This document shows positions 1 through 10,926 of a stretch of DNA of 64,000 bases, piece after piece (position 1 is the stretch's first letter; the number at the start of each line of letters is the position of its first letter). The stretch covers positions 868,001-932,000 of the forward strand of contig JAHYIO010000001.1 of NCBI GenBank assembly GCA_020543525.1, given 5' to 3'. Position numbers and translations under genes: made by a program. The DNA comes from Coriolopsis trogii. Taxonomy: Eukaryota; Basidiomycota; Agaricomycetes; Polyporales; Polyporaceae. The notes beneath the pieces are model-generated. The model did not search any database, was not told the DNA's origin, and saw only the letters and a list, made by a program, of their open reading frames with translations.

Positions 1-552
1 TTACTTGTCCATTCTCCCCATTGGGATACGTCGGCGAGAATACCGGCAGACGGTCCCCCAAGGATCCCATCGCATCGCATTGCTGCTGCACGGCTCGCAC
101 CCTAGCAGACGCAGGTTCGTCCCGCTTATCTGCGCGTCTGTGGGCAGACGACCATGTCGGACTTGGGGGAAAACGAGGGCACAGACAGACAGAGGGAAGC
201 AGGGCCCAGAGAAGCGTCTCACGGGGAGCATTCTCCCATGTTCGCACTCGGCTGACAGATGACGGTTGTGCTGGAATGGGGATGATCCATAAGGAGGGGA
301 GAGCCGAAGCGGGCTTGATTGTCGGCGAGGTGGTCTGGAAGAGGCCCCAGCGTGGCTGGGCAGGGATGGGCAGGAGAACTTGGAGGAGGACCTCGTTGCG
401 GACAACGTGGCCGTCTCTGTCCATCCTGGGCTGCTTCCTTGAATCTTGCCAGAATTCAAAATCATCGTCATCGTGCAGGATATATAACCCCCGACTGGGT
501 CTCTCCGCCCGTACACCACGAGCCTTGGCTGCTCGCGGTCGCCGCCAGTGCC
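1..552. other. Upstream region of the zinc-finger gene
   Basis: No gene is supported here. Several reading frames are open, but none shows a recognisable domain. The last 75 bases carry the likely core promoter of the gene starting at 553. Confidence 0.5.
481..487 (+). promoter_or_regulatory. TATA-like box
   Basis: TATATAA lies about 66 bases before the ATG at 553 and is followed by a pyrimidine-rich leader. Position and sequence fit a core promoter for the zinc-finger gene. There is no transcript evidence. Confidence 0.45.
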
Positions 553-2010
553 ATGCACCACAACGCTTTCTCTCCCTCTCCCTCTCCCGCCCGCGGCTAC
601 CTCTTCCCAACGCCACAAGCACCATACCGCACACACTACACGCACTCCGGCTTCTCGCTGCGATCCCCGCCGCACGAACATGCCGCTCACCTCCAGCCAG
701 GGCCCTCCAACGCTCGCTGCAGCGCCTCCTCCAGCGCTCACCCTCAATCAGGCTACCCGTATCCTCCACAGGTGACACACGCACTGCTCTCGTACCCTCT
801 CTCTCTCCCCAGTCTCCCCCCGCCTCAGCCCCATAAAGCCCACCCGGGGAGAGCGGACTGGCAGACACCAACACCAACAACCACCACCCCAGGTCCCACA
901 ACCTCCATGGCGATCACAATCACCCACCATTCTTCCGTCGCATCCAGCTCGGGGAGGTCCTCGCGCAACGCTGGCGACGCCTCAGCCAGCGGCTCAGACG
1001 GCGGGCGAGACCCCACGCCCCCGCCTGCTGCGCCCTCGCCCTCGTCCTCGCGGGCAAAGGACGCGAAGAAGAGAGTGCACGCCTGCATGATGTGTCACAA
1101 GTCCTTTGATCGGTACGTCCCTGCGCGCACAACTCCCCAGCCCACAGCGCTCACGCACGTCCGCCCCTTCCTCCCTTCGCGCGTTCGTTTCGTCCAGGCC
1201 CAGCACGCTCAAGAAGGTGAGCTCCTCCGCGAACTCGTGTCTCCATGCCGCGACGCGATGCTTATTGGCCCTCCAGCATCTTCTCGTCCACACGGGAGAG
1301 AAACGTACGTAAGAGGCACCGCGACCCCCTCCTCTTCTCGGCTCACGGCCCCTCCTTCTGCAGCGTTCGTGTGCGAAAGCTGCAAACGACGGTTCGGCGT
1401 CGCCTCCAACCTCAACCGCCACGCAAAGACCTGCCGCGTCGCCCAGGCCGCAGCCTCTGCAGGCTCCTCCTCCGACGCTGGCACGCCCGCCACCGCGACG
1501 GCGCGCACAGGCAGTGAATCTCTCGCCGCGACCCCTTGCCCATCCGACGCGAACCCAAACGCGTCTACGTCCGCGTCCGCTCTCGCTTCCGAGCCCTCGC
1601 CCGCCGCCGCCATAGCCCCCTCGCCGGCGTCCCTCACCCCCGTCCTCCGCCGCCCCGCGCGCAAGCGCAGGAGCGACGCCGAGGAGCCCGTCTCCCCAGA
1701 CGCCCCCACCGCGCGACAGCCCCGGTCCCGGAAGCGAGCACGGCGCGGGCCCTCGCCCGAGCGATGGGTGCCCGACAGCCTCAAGACGTTCGACCTCACG
1801 CCCGTCGCGAAGAGCTCGCCCGTCCCTCTCCCGCCCGTGCGCCCGTTCCAGGACTCGTACAACCACGTCTTCGAGGAGCGCGACTCCTGGGACGAGAACG
1901 CGGCCGCGCACCCGTACGCGCCGAGCGGGTGGCGCGGTCGCCTGCCTGGCCCTGGCCTCACCGGCAACAACGTCGCGAACAGGAGTGGCGGACAGCTTCT
2001 GATATTCTGA
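553..2010 (+). CDS. C2H2 zinc-finger transcription factor
   Basis: Probable sequence-specific DNA-binding regulator in the nucleus. Four exons: 553-1112, 1198-1216 (19 nt), 1277-1304 (28 nt) and 1364-2010. They give a closed frame of about 417 residues. Splicing joins two tandem C2H2 fingers at roughly residues 176-226: C-x2-C-H-K-S-F-D-R…H-x3-H, the classical linker HTGEKPF, then C-x2-C-K-R-R-F…H-x4-C, so the second finger is of the C2HC type. The finger region is split over all four exons, so any unspliced reading loses it. The N-terminal 170 residues are Ser/Pro/Thr-rich and probably disordered. The C-terminal half is Ala/Ser/Pro-rich with basic clusters near residue 315 (K/R-rich, possible nuclear localisation). 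ATG 553 is the first in-frame methionine after the TATA-like box. Target genes cannot be inferred. Confidence 0.88.
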   Translation: MHHNAFSPSPSPARGYLFPTPQAPYRTHYTHSGFSLRSPPHEHAAHLQPGPSNARCSASSSAHPQSGYPYPPQVTHALLSYPLSLPSLPPPQPHKAHPGRADWQTPTPTTTTPGPTTSMAITITHHSSVASSSGRSSRNAGDASASGSDGGRDPTPPPAAPSPSSSRAKDAKKRVHACMMCHKSFDRYVPARTTPQPTALTHVRPFLPSRVRFVQAQHAQEGELLRELVSPCRDAMLIGPPASSRPHGRETYVRGTATPSSSRLTAPPSAAFVCESCKRRFGVASNLNRHAKTCRVAQAAASAGSSSDAGTPATATARTGSESLAATPCPSDANPNASTSASALASEPSPAAAIAPSPASLTPVLRRPARKRRSDAEEPVSPDAPTARQPRSRKRARRGPSPERWVPDSLKTFDLTPVAKSSPVPLPPVRPFQDSYNHVFEERDSWDENAAAHPYAPSGWRGRLPGPGLTGNNVANRSGGQLLIF

Positions 2011-2589
2011 CCGTGACCGCTCTCTAATCTATCGTCGCGCGAAAAGAACACGCATGCCGCGCTCCTCGTTTGGTTTCTCTCTTTCTCCGGGCCCTGGGAG
2101 GTGTTCGTTCTTCGGGTCGGTCACTCAGTTCACGGACGTCCATGGTCGTGCCCGTCTTCAGATATATTCGCATCTTCTTGCTGCTTCTTCGTATATATTA
2201 ACCGATCTCGCGAGGTCAGCTATAGTAATCCAGCTCCCCCGATCTCTCCAGCTTACCCCTTATGGCGACGAACCCATCTTGTAGTGTATCATGCTGTATT
2301 CTCCTTAATCTCGTATGCGCCGCAATGTACCACCAAGATCTGTAGATGTCCAGTACGCCTTCGCATGCAAACACGTAGCACGCTTGGAAAGCACCAATGC
2401 ACATTGATGGATCCAGTCACGTCCGTACGCTCGAGTGCGACCCCAACTCCAGGTCCATTACGTCGACGGCGCCCCATCGCGCTGCCAAAGCTTCACTTTC
2501 TATACTTGTTGAACAGCTTCGACCCCGCTGGCGAACACATGCGAAGCCCGTCAGCCATCCCACCCACCGTCGGACGTAATATCATGTCG
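2011..2589. other. Convergent intergenic region
   Basis: This is the 3' flank shared by the zinc-finger gene and the GH99-like gene that ends at 2590. It holds A/T-rich patches suitable for polyadenylation, but I see no gene in it. Confidence 0.5.
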
Positions 2590-5500
2590 TCACTCACTGT
2601 TCGCCAGGTTCTGCAGCTGGTTCCTCGCGCCCTGGCCGGCAACGTTCCCCACCAGATTGAACGCCTGTCCAAGTGGTCCGCTCGGAGCAGCAGACGAGTA
2701 GGACGAGCCCTGGGCCGGAGCCTGGCTGCCCGAGTACCCCGCCGTCGGACGCGTCTGGTACGGATGGGCCGGCGGCGGAGGAGGCAACACGCCCTGCGGA
2801 CCCGCACCATAGGCCGCCGTTGTGGGGCCTGCGCTGGGGAACGGCGCGGGGTACGAGCTAGAGCCGCCGTGTGCCTCCGGGAGCATCGGACTGTAATAGT
2901 CGCTCTGGATCGAGCCGTTGCCATACCCGTGTGGGCCTGTCAGAGAGGACGGCGTAAGCGCGGTCAAGAGGCCATTCAATGCGGGACAGGGCGGGAGCCG
3001 GACGTCAGGGGGGGCGCATCGACGTCCGACTCCCAGGGCCGCAATAAGCATGAGCGCGCGCATGCACGGACTTTGCGCGGGCAGAACGCGCCCCCAGCCG
3101 TTCGCTTACCGCCGCTCTCCACGCGCGTGTAACGACATGCAACGGCACAACGGACGGAATCACTTACGTTGTGGAGGTGGTGGCGCGGATCCTGCCGGGG
3201 TCGGGAACGCACTGGACTCTCCGCCATAATACGACGTCTGTGGGGTTGGCGCATTGTACGGAGAGGGGAATGTCGCATGGGCTGGCGGGCTGTGGCGGTA
3301 GCTACTCTCTTCGGACGACACATGAGCCTCTGGGAATGCAAACCCCCCAACACGACCGCTGGACGCCTCACTCTCCGCTCTTGGAGGAACGGGCGGCTGC
3401 GTATGGTGTGAGAGAGACGGTCGTGGTCTGAGCGGCGGAGATTGCATGTCAGGCGAGTGGCTGGTCACGTAGGAAGGAGTGTAGCCAGGCCGGTGTTGTG
3501 TGGGAGTCTGGAGATTGTGCGATGGCTGGTCATGGCGAAAAAACTGATCGATAATCGCCGTAGGACCCTGAGGTGAAGACCACTCGGGTGGGGGCCACTG
3601 TGCCTGTGACCACGGGCTAGGAGGACCAGCAGGAGGTGGGGAAGGTGACGGGAACAGGTGCGGCGAGAAACCTGGCGCAGTGATGGGGGCCAACCCTGAG
3701 GTAGAATGAGCGGATGTGTGTGAATGGTGCGAATGCGCGGGTGAGACCGGACGGGGAGAGGGTGTATGACGGTAGGGTCCTTGTGCAGGAGAGACCGGTC
3801 GAGGCGACGGCGTATGTGAGGGGAAGCTATGTTGTGCTTGGTCTGGACGTGGAGACGAAGGCAGCGAGGGGCCGAGCCCCAGACGGCTGAACTCATCGGT
3901 GGGAACGTTTACAGGGGGAGAGTAGGGACTGTTTGGATGACTCGTTGGCCTAGAAGCAGCAGATGCACCCGTCAGGCTCTGCGGACGAGAACCACTATTC
4001 ACAGACGGAGCCATTGGACGAGTCGACGCAGGCGCAACAGGTGCGGCATGTGTTTGAGCTGATGGCCTTCGTCCGAGAGGTATTGGCGGAGGGGCACTCG
4101 CTGGAGGTTGCACCTCAGTTTCCTCCACTTCCAGACTGTACGGCGGCGGCGGAGGTTCATCTCCGTTCTCTTTGCTCCGAATCATCTTCTCCCAGTCCTC
4201 CCAGGACTGTCCTTTCTCTTCCCCTTGGCTCGAGTTGGAAGGCCCGGCGGAGGGTTGCCCTGTGTCGTCCTCGTAGTGAGGACGTGAAGACCAGTAGTCC
4301 TGAAGCTCCTTGGAAGGGAACGTCCCTAGTATGAGGCGGTCCCCGCGGAGTCCTTCCGCGGCGAAGCCACATATGCGCATGTACCAGTCAGGAGGCAGAT
4401 CGAAGCCATCTTCGTCCAGAGCCATGAAGCGGTATCTGTCCGACACAGGTAACTGTCTCCTGTGCGCAACAATCGGCATAAACGCGGTTCCCTCGTCGTA
4501 TCTAGAATTTCGAATTCAGTTCGCTTGTCCCGTTCATTCAGGAATTAAGACTCACTCATCCCACATGGCACCGTAAATCGTGCGAACGTTGTGGCGACGG
4601 GCATTGAACAACTGTCGCCACATGAAGTGTCCTCCCCGTCTAGGACAGTCGTTCCATCCCCATTTACCTTCGGAAAGGTTGTGGCCCTGAGAACGATCAG
4701 CAAAAGCATGGTAAGCATCCGAGGCTCCCGCGTGAGGGAGCGTGTACGTACAGAGCCGCCAGGAAAGATGACGGGGATGTAATCAATCTTCCTCATCGTC
4801 GTTCTGTTGAATTCCCACTTCTCGTTGTGCTGACGAATCAATTCGACATCTCCTTTGATTTTCTCTTCCTCGAACCTATCCGCACCCTCCTCGTCGCTGA
4901 AGCGTCCGATGGTCCAAGGAGAGATCGCGTCAAATTCCTCCAACCATACCTTCACGAACTCTGGATTGGAATCCGCATCCATGACTGATGTGCGCCAGTG
5001 TGCGGGTACACCAGCCATAATGTATGCACCTCCCGGAGTGTTGCTACGGATGAACCGCGCGATGGCACGGACCGTTGCGGGGGAGTGGTGTGCATCAGAC
5101 ATGCCGAATCCCCACAATGCCACGACCGGACGGCCTTGTTCGCGTAGGTATGCAGGACTGTCGAGGATTGCCTTACGGCGGATGAGATGAACCCAATCTT
5201 GTTCAATAACGCGCTGGATGCGGTCGGGGGCGACCCCAGAGACGTCATACCTGTAGAGTGAGTAGCACCCATTTGAGTCAAGAGTCAAAGCGGACGTGAT
5301 ATGAACCCTAGAGGGTCTGAACGCACATTATGGCAAACACGCGTCCTTCCTTCTCCGCCGCCTCCATGACCCTATCCCCAACTTCGTCCCTAATCCTCCT
5401 GATACCCTCGTTCCCCTGTTCTATATCGCACTGCCCAGCAAAACGCTGCAGGAACGCACCATCCACTCCATGTATCGCCATCCAGTTGAAATGCCGCTGT

Positions 5501-5802
5501 ACAGTCTTGGGGTGGCGCGAAGAGAAAAGGAAGGCCTGTTCACCGTTTGCGTACTTGAGGCCTGGGGCTGGGAACAATTCTGAAGGTGTATACTCAGACA
5601 CGTCCGGCCAGACATCGACATTCGGACGACCGCCATCGGGGATGGGGTAATTAAACCAGTGCAGCCAACCATGGTGTCCTGGGCCCACAGGTTCGCCATC
5701 TCCTGCGCAGGTGAACCAGCCCTGATAACCGACTAGGAACTTATCATGAATTGTGGAGGGGTCGGCGCGTTTCAGGGTCCTTCCTTTGCTTGTGCTGGCC
5801 AT
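2590..5802 (-). CDS. GH99-like (xylosidase/arabinosidase-type) protein with long Pro/Ser-rich tail
   Basis: Resembles the eukaryotic and bacterial glycoside hydrolase 71/99-like proteins often labelled xylosidase/arabinosidase; activity and substrate are not provable from sequence. Exons: 5802-5327, 5250-4752, 4686-4556, 4501-3168, 3029-2590; the frame closes at about 959 residues. The enzyme-like part is residues 1 to about 435, with family blocks HDKFLVGYQGWFTCAGDG near the start, MYDVSGV, VALWGFG, IPVIFPGGSG, RTIYGAMWDEYDEGTAF and FPSKELQDYW. Introns join these blocks exactly (GG-S|G, WDE|YDEG). From residue 435 on the protein is more than 500 residues of Pro/Ser/His-rich low complexity, mostly in the same exon as the end of the catalytic part, so the tail belongs to this gene and is not a neighbour. 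No signal peptide is seen, so a cytosolic location is likely. The last acceptor (3029) is the least certain junction. Confidence 0.85.
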
Positions 5803-6375
5803 CGGCTAGAATATGAAGAGATTGTCGAAGACAGGAGAGTCGTACGCAGCCAACCGCCCAGAGTCTGCTGGTGTTTATGAGGAGCGCTAGATAACAAGAC
5901 CTGTCAAAGAGGGCACGAGGTGGCAGGCGTGACAGGCTGTATGCCAGTTCACAGAGTCAATCAGGAATCGACACGATGGGGCAGGTGTTGGTCGTGTAAG
6001 AGCTGCAGAGGGCAGCGAGACATCTGCACGCAGCCGAAGCTTGCGCCGCCTTGGCCGGCGAAGTGGCATCGGATTACACACGTGACGGATGTAGCTGTGC
6101 GAGATATCCATTTTGTGTTACGGGAGAGGTCCTGCTTAAGACCTCTCCTCATCTGATGTCGGGCTGCAGGCCCACGAGCACAAGTATCGCGTCAAGAGCA
6201 GAAGAGCAGGAGAACAAGGTGGTTGTCGGGCGGTAAGCAGACACCAGTCCACTGCGTGCGCGTGATCTCGAACTGCAACGCGTCAACGCGTACACACGCA
6301 TCAACAACGCCTCTTCTCAACAACCACCTCCCGCCTCCCGCCCCGCCACCCTAGAGTGTGTCAACCGACGCGTCC
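5803..6375. promoter_or_regulatory. Divergent intergenic region
   Basis: Lies between the starts of the GH99-like gene (-) and APC11 (+) and probably holds both promoters. No clear TATA box or gene is seen. Confidence 0.4.
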
Positions 6376-6780
6376 ATGAAAGTCAAGATCAAGAAATGGC
6401 ATGCCATCGCTCAATGGCGCTGGGACACAGGCACCAATGATCCAGATGACGACGGTGAGGGCGATGTTTGTGGTATCTGTCGCGTCCCGTTCGAGGGATG
6501 TTGTCCAACTTGCAAGATGCCCGGTGACGACTGTCCACTGAGTGAGTGTCTGTGTTCCTAGCATGGAACGCGTCCGTTAATGTTGCTACGGTCTTCAGTA
6601 TGGGGCGAGTGTACACACGTCTTCCATATGCATTGCTTACTACAATGGATTGGGACTGCATCGTCCAAACAGCAGTGTCCCATGGACAGGAGACCATGGG
6701 GTACGTTCACACGTTTCACTCAACCGAAAACCGCTACTGACATATTTACAGTCACGGCGGAGAGAAAGGTGGATCGGTGA
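6376..6780 (+). CDS. APC11: Anaphase-promoting complex RING-H2 subunit 11
   Basis: Catalytic RING subunit of the APC/C ubiquitin ligase. It recruits the E2 and drives ubiquitylation of securin and mitotic cyclins. Exons 6376-6541, 6599-6700 and 6752-6780 give 98 residues, close to the family norm (about 85 in animals). Diagnostic blocks: start MKVKIKKW, a W-rich segment, CGICR, GCCP-x-CK-x-PGDDCPL, then W-G-E-C-THVFHMHC, W, and CPMDRRPW. These supply the zinc-ligand pattern of this RING-H2 family. A short acidic insert (about DPDDDGEGD) sits before the first zinc cysteine pair. The upstream in-frame codon at 6358 is GTG, so ATG 6376 is the start. Confidence 0.97.
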
Positions 6781-6948
6781 ACACGCCATCCAGTTCTCCA
6801 TTGTACCAACAGCTTCTGTTATACTGTATCCATACGTTTCCCGGATTTCATTGGAGACTCCGCATTCCATCCTCCGCTCAAGTCTGTGGTTGAGCGCGTG
6901 ATTGGTATGTCAGACATACAGCATATCATAACCCCTCGACATCATTCT

Positions 6949-7860
6949 TCAAGAAGTACCGTAACTGGGATCATCCACGCTCGGGATGACTCTGGTAGGT
7001 TGCATCATGTTCTCCTGGATAAACCGGCCGTCTATGCATAGCGTTCGACCATCAGCTAATTTTGAAATACTCAACGGAAGCTTACTTGGTGCGTCGTTCT
7101 CCCTGGATCTCCAGATAGCCTCTTCCATATCTTTGGCGACTCCTGTCTTTATGTGCCGTACCACAAGTCTCCTCTCAGCATCCTCTTCTCCGATCTGTAT
7201 CCACCATCGCTCGTCAAGTAACTCCGAGGCTGCAGACCATGGTGGTATTGCCAAGAAAGTGTACAGGCCCTCGACAATGACTAGTCGGTGATGAGCATAC
7301 ACCGGTATGGAGTCGAAGAGAGGATCCTTTTTCTCGTGCGAGAACGAAGGTGCGTAGACTGGTTTGGAGGCCTCGTGTTGTCCTGACTGCATGTCAGCGG
7401 GAGAGGAGTGGATAGGCTGACGGAGTGCGCGTATGAAGGAAACGTAACCCTCCCCATCGAATGTCCAATGTGCGCCACGGCGATCGTGAGCCAGTTTGGG
7501 ATCAGGAAAGGCGTCAAGCTGGGCACGCGTGAGGTGCCAGCCATCGAGGCCCACAAAGACCGCGACCGGTTCTGTGGGGGCAGCGTCGCGGACAGTTGCT
7601 GGGGCGGTATTATCCATCGTCGCCGTGGGCTGCAAAGACGCGGCGTGGGCTTTGGCGTTGATGCGATTCACGATGAGGTGCGCTAGGGTTGATTTGCCGG
7701 AAGCAGGCACGCCTGCGATTCCGACAAGGAGCCGGCTGTCTGGGGGAGTGCTGCGAGGTCGGAGCCATCAGTGTCAGTCCATTGTTTTAGAATGCTGAGA
7801 CGCGTACTGTGCCAGGCGGTCATAAAGATATTCGGACAGCTCTTCCGCAACCTTGTCCAT
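6949..7860 (-). CDS. P-loop kinase, uridine kinase/YFH7-like
   Basis: Small-molecule kinase of the P-loop NTPase superfamily, related to uridine/phosphoribulokinase-type enzymes and yeast YFH7; the substrate is not known from sequence. Exons 7860-7808 and 7750-6949, about 284 residues. Splicing restores the strand-loop-helix LLVGIAGVPASGKSTL (Walker A GxPxSGKST, near residue 30). Further family blocks are VFVGLDGWHLTR, HWTFDGEGYV, the VIVEGLY segment (Walker B region), and a C-terminal R/E-rich lid with RHIKTGVAKD. No targeting signal is evident. The gene is convergent with APC11 and starts 170 bp from the metallo-beta-lactamase gene, so the two may share a promoter. Confidence 0.85.
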
Positions 7861-8030
7861 GTCGTGCGAGAGGTGTCTACTACTCTTGGGGTGCTTGAAG
7901 GAGCATCTTACATGGATCGTTATCTGCTGATTACAGGCACGTGGTCGCACACACGCGACGCGTGGATGACGTCACATTCTTTTGCCCAGGGTCTCAAGCT
8001 CTCCTCATCCAACGCCTCCCACAAACCACC

Positions 8031-9252
8031 ATGGCTGCTCCAGAAATCAAGGTCACCACTATTTTGTCAATCGACATTACGGACACCCGTTCTGCAACGA
8101 AAGCTGATGAGGCGGGTGCACAAGCCCAGGTTGGTCCTGTTCCCATCCCCCACGAGCACAAGCTACATCCTACCAACCCCGGCGGGGAAAATGCCACGTT
8201 GACTTTTATTGGCACGGCGACAACGCTCCTCGAATGGCGCGGACTGCGCATCATGACCGACCCTAATTTTCTTCATTCGGGAGGTGAGGCTCTCGTCACC
8301 ATGGCATGGACGCCTAGCGACACTCACAGGTTTGCAGATCATGTCCACCTTGGACCTGGAGTTACTGCCAAGCGTCTCACGAACCCATCCATTCCTCTCA
8401 ATCAATTGCCTCCAATCCACCTCGTCCTCCTCTCCCACTACCACGAGGACCATTTCGACAAGCTCGTTGAAGATCGTCTCCGACGCGATCTCCCCATCAT
8501 CACAACCCCCCACGCCGCCCATCACCTTTCAGATGCACAGTACAAAAATGAGCCGTTCACCTCCATCACCGCGCTTGACACCTGGGAAGCTGCAGACATC
8601 TCTGCCGGAGATGCCAAACTGAGGGTGACGGCGATGCCAGGGAAACATGTCCCTACAGGCTTGACCGAAATGGTCAACAAGGTGCTTGGGGCTGTTCCGC
8701 CTACAAATGGGTGGATGGTCGAGCTACTCGGCGATGGAGGCAAATCATACAGGATCTACATCAGTGGAGACACGTTGATGGTCGATGAACTGCATACCAT
8801 CCCTGACAAGTTCCCCCACGTTGATCTCATGCTCATTCACTTAGGCACGTTCTGCAACCCGTATTTTGTATCAGCTGAGCTCAGAGATTACGCGATAGGT
8901 GGAACGACCATCCCCTCGTTGAATATCCCTTTGCTTATGGTGACGATGGATGCAGAGCAAGGTACTTCACCAGCCGAATCTTCTTGTGGAGAACACCCCC
9001 TCATTCTATCATATCTCTAGGTATACAACTCGTGCACCTCATTGACCCTGACATCACGATTCCCATCCATTACGATGACTACGACGCTTTCATGAGCCCG
9101 CTCAAGGTCGGTACATCCCCTCCACTGTGTGGAACCAGTACTGGACAGGTCTAACACATCTTTAGGACTTCCAAGACCTCGTGTCTAGGGCTGGACTTGA
9201 CCAAAAGCTTGTGTATCTGAACAGGGGAGACCGTTATTCTTTCAAGGTTTGA
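8031..9252 (+). CDS. Metallo-beta-lactamase-fold hydrolase
   Basis: Metal-dependent hydrolase of the MBL superfamily, UlaG/NAPE-PLD-like. The substrate is unknown. Exons 8031-8844, 8899-8961, 9021-9106 and 9166-9252; the frame closes at 349 residues. The zinc site is intact: SHYHEDHFD gives H136, H138, D140 and H141, followed by a later histidine (PGKH) and ISGDT with the bridging aspartate. A C-terminal IPIHYDDYD supplies the last histidine. The N-terminal TFIGTATTLLEWRG and MTDPNFLHSG blocks are typical of this subgroup. The first intron (8845-8898) begins with GC instead of GT. ATG 8031 is chosen because the upstream in-frame extension has no family resemblance. Confidence 0.9.
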
Positions 9253-10442
9253 CCATCGAGGTGCGCGGCGGAACATTTGCTGAGCATGTGATCCGAGTCC
9301 GAAGGCCCGGGTGTAGTAATGTCACGCGCATGCGGTCCGATTTGCGACTCAGATGCGTTGTAACTTGCGCTGTCTCTTAAGTCTCGTTCTCATGCATTGG
9401 AGCTTGCATCATCTAGCAGACCGTAAAGTCCGATGGTGACAGGAAGGTGAGCTTTCTACGGAGTAGTGTCAGCCTGATCAATCTATGTTCTCATATCGGC
9501 GGTCATGTTCCAGAGACGCGTACTGTCCCTATGAGGACCCTTTATTCATATCGAGGTTTCCAGACTGTACAACGCGCCGAGCCTCTCGTCGTCTGGACTT
9601 GGTTTCCAATTCTGTTCTTCCATTGTTGAAACTGGTCCAGCCGCGTCTGAAGGCGCGTCCAGTGCGCTGCTGGCTCAGTCCTTTCGCAGCGGCAGCAATC
9701 GAGCATGCTGTATTTCTGGATAGTCAAATATCGTTTCGGGGACAATGTGTCTGAACTCTTGTAGGCGCTACGCGTTCGCTCCTGTCGACATATCCGCGGT
9801 ACCTGACCCCCAGAATCTGGCCGCGCTACCGCAGTGTTCGGCCTAGCAATACTTCCCAGCCTTCCCTTTGCACGTTATAGGCCCGATGACCAGTCCGACA
9901 TAGGTCTGGCCAAAAAGCTTTATGGACAGTTATAACTATGCTACCACGACGTGCATGGGGCAAAAAACCAGGCCGTGAAAGGCTAGTTAGAGCATTTACT
10001 TACCAAGAAAGCGTGAAAGGAGGCCTTTCTTGAGCCTTTCACTACATTGTGGACCTTTCCCTTGGTGAGAAAGGCTTCCCTTTCCCAAAAACCTATGGAA
10101 ATGGTCAATAAGGCATTGTTATCCCTGCTGAGAATAGGGGTGTTGAACTCCCGTGAAAGGCAAGACTGCACGGGAAGAAAACTCGCCTTTCGCGGTCTGG
10201 TTCTTCGCCTGATGCACGTCGTGTACGTCGGCTCGATACGCATCTCTTTGTACGCCGTTCAAGATGGGCCTAATCGTTACCACTATGGTACGTCACCCGT
10301 CCTGGTTGTGATAATGCTGCCCATAGTAGTGCTCATGAAGTGATATATTACAACACTCCGGAATTGCCGTGAGCGAAGTCGATGCTCTAATCTGGACAAG
10401 TGCTGAGCCTGAGTCCTATATAGACTCGGTCCTGCGTGAACG
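9253..10442. other. Gene-free region
   Basis: No supported gene. It contains the inverted-repeat element annotated at 9968-10200. Scattered short open frames show no domain. Confidence 0.5.
9968..10200. repeat. Degenerate inverted-repeat (MITE-like) element
   Basis: The ends are imperfect inverted repeats: CCAGGCCGTGAAAGGCTAGT at the left and its near reverse complement at 10181-10200, 17 of 20 matching. Inside are further copies of GTGAAAGG in both orientations (about 10011, 10036, 10069, 10153). No clear target-site duplication is visible, so the mobile-element class is open. It could be an old hAT-like MITE or only a local palindromic cluster. Confidence 0.4.
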
Positions 10443-10828
10443 CACACACAACCTCAACCTCGCTTCTCTCCCCCGGTTCTTCTACCCGCCCCTCCCTTCC
10501 CTCTGCGCCTTCCATCACAACCACCGCACCAAAGTCACGTAATCGATCGAGATCATTACCTATGACAGACCGTTAAACAAGACTCGGAATGCAGAGGTGT
10601 CTGCAGCGGCCTTTGCATTTTTGTTTTCGGAGGTCGTACAGTACACACAGAAACGCGTGAGTATGATCAATGATCTCGAGAGGATGTGCGCTCTGAAGCC
10701 GCGCTCCCACTACCCGCATTTTTTCAGTACGCTCGGAGTACTAGGTTGAGCACTCCGGTTTCGCATTGGGACCGTATACTAGAGCTTGTGGCATGGCGTA
10801 ACGAGTCAGCCTCGAAAGCTCCAAAACA
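10443..10828 (+). pseudogene. Broken partial copy of TRS31
   Basis: Strongly similar to the intact TRS31 at 46914-47345. The region encoding YDRPLNKTRNAEVSAAAFAF and FLFSEVVQYTQKRV is almost identical, and the block I/V-LEL-x-AWRNESASKAPK follows. It has no start codon, an internal deletion of about 40-60 bp in the first exon, an in-frame TAA before the YDRP block, and ends abruptly after SASKAPK. The first TRS31 intron is still present in recognisable form, so this is a DNA-level duplication and not a retrocopy. Confidence 0.9.
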
Positions 10829-10926
10829 TTTCGAGTCGTATATAGCTCCTTTGCATCGGCAATGCCAAAATACATGATTGCGTACCAAATGGGAGTGCAC
10901 TAAGGGCGAACTATAGACTTCGGCTC

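Noticed and set aside
772..812. Possible 41-bp intron in the zinc-finger gene
   Set aside because: It has GT and AG ends, but it is shorter than any other intron here and removing it would shift the frame that leads into the zinc fingers.
994..1911. 305-codon minus-strand frame
   Set aside because: Antisense to the zinc-finger gene, Gly/Arg-rich, a typical high-GC shadow.
10686..10877. 63-codon frame as a gene
   Set aside because: It contains the WRNESASKAPK block only because it overlaps the TRS31 pseudogene.
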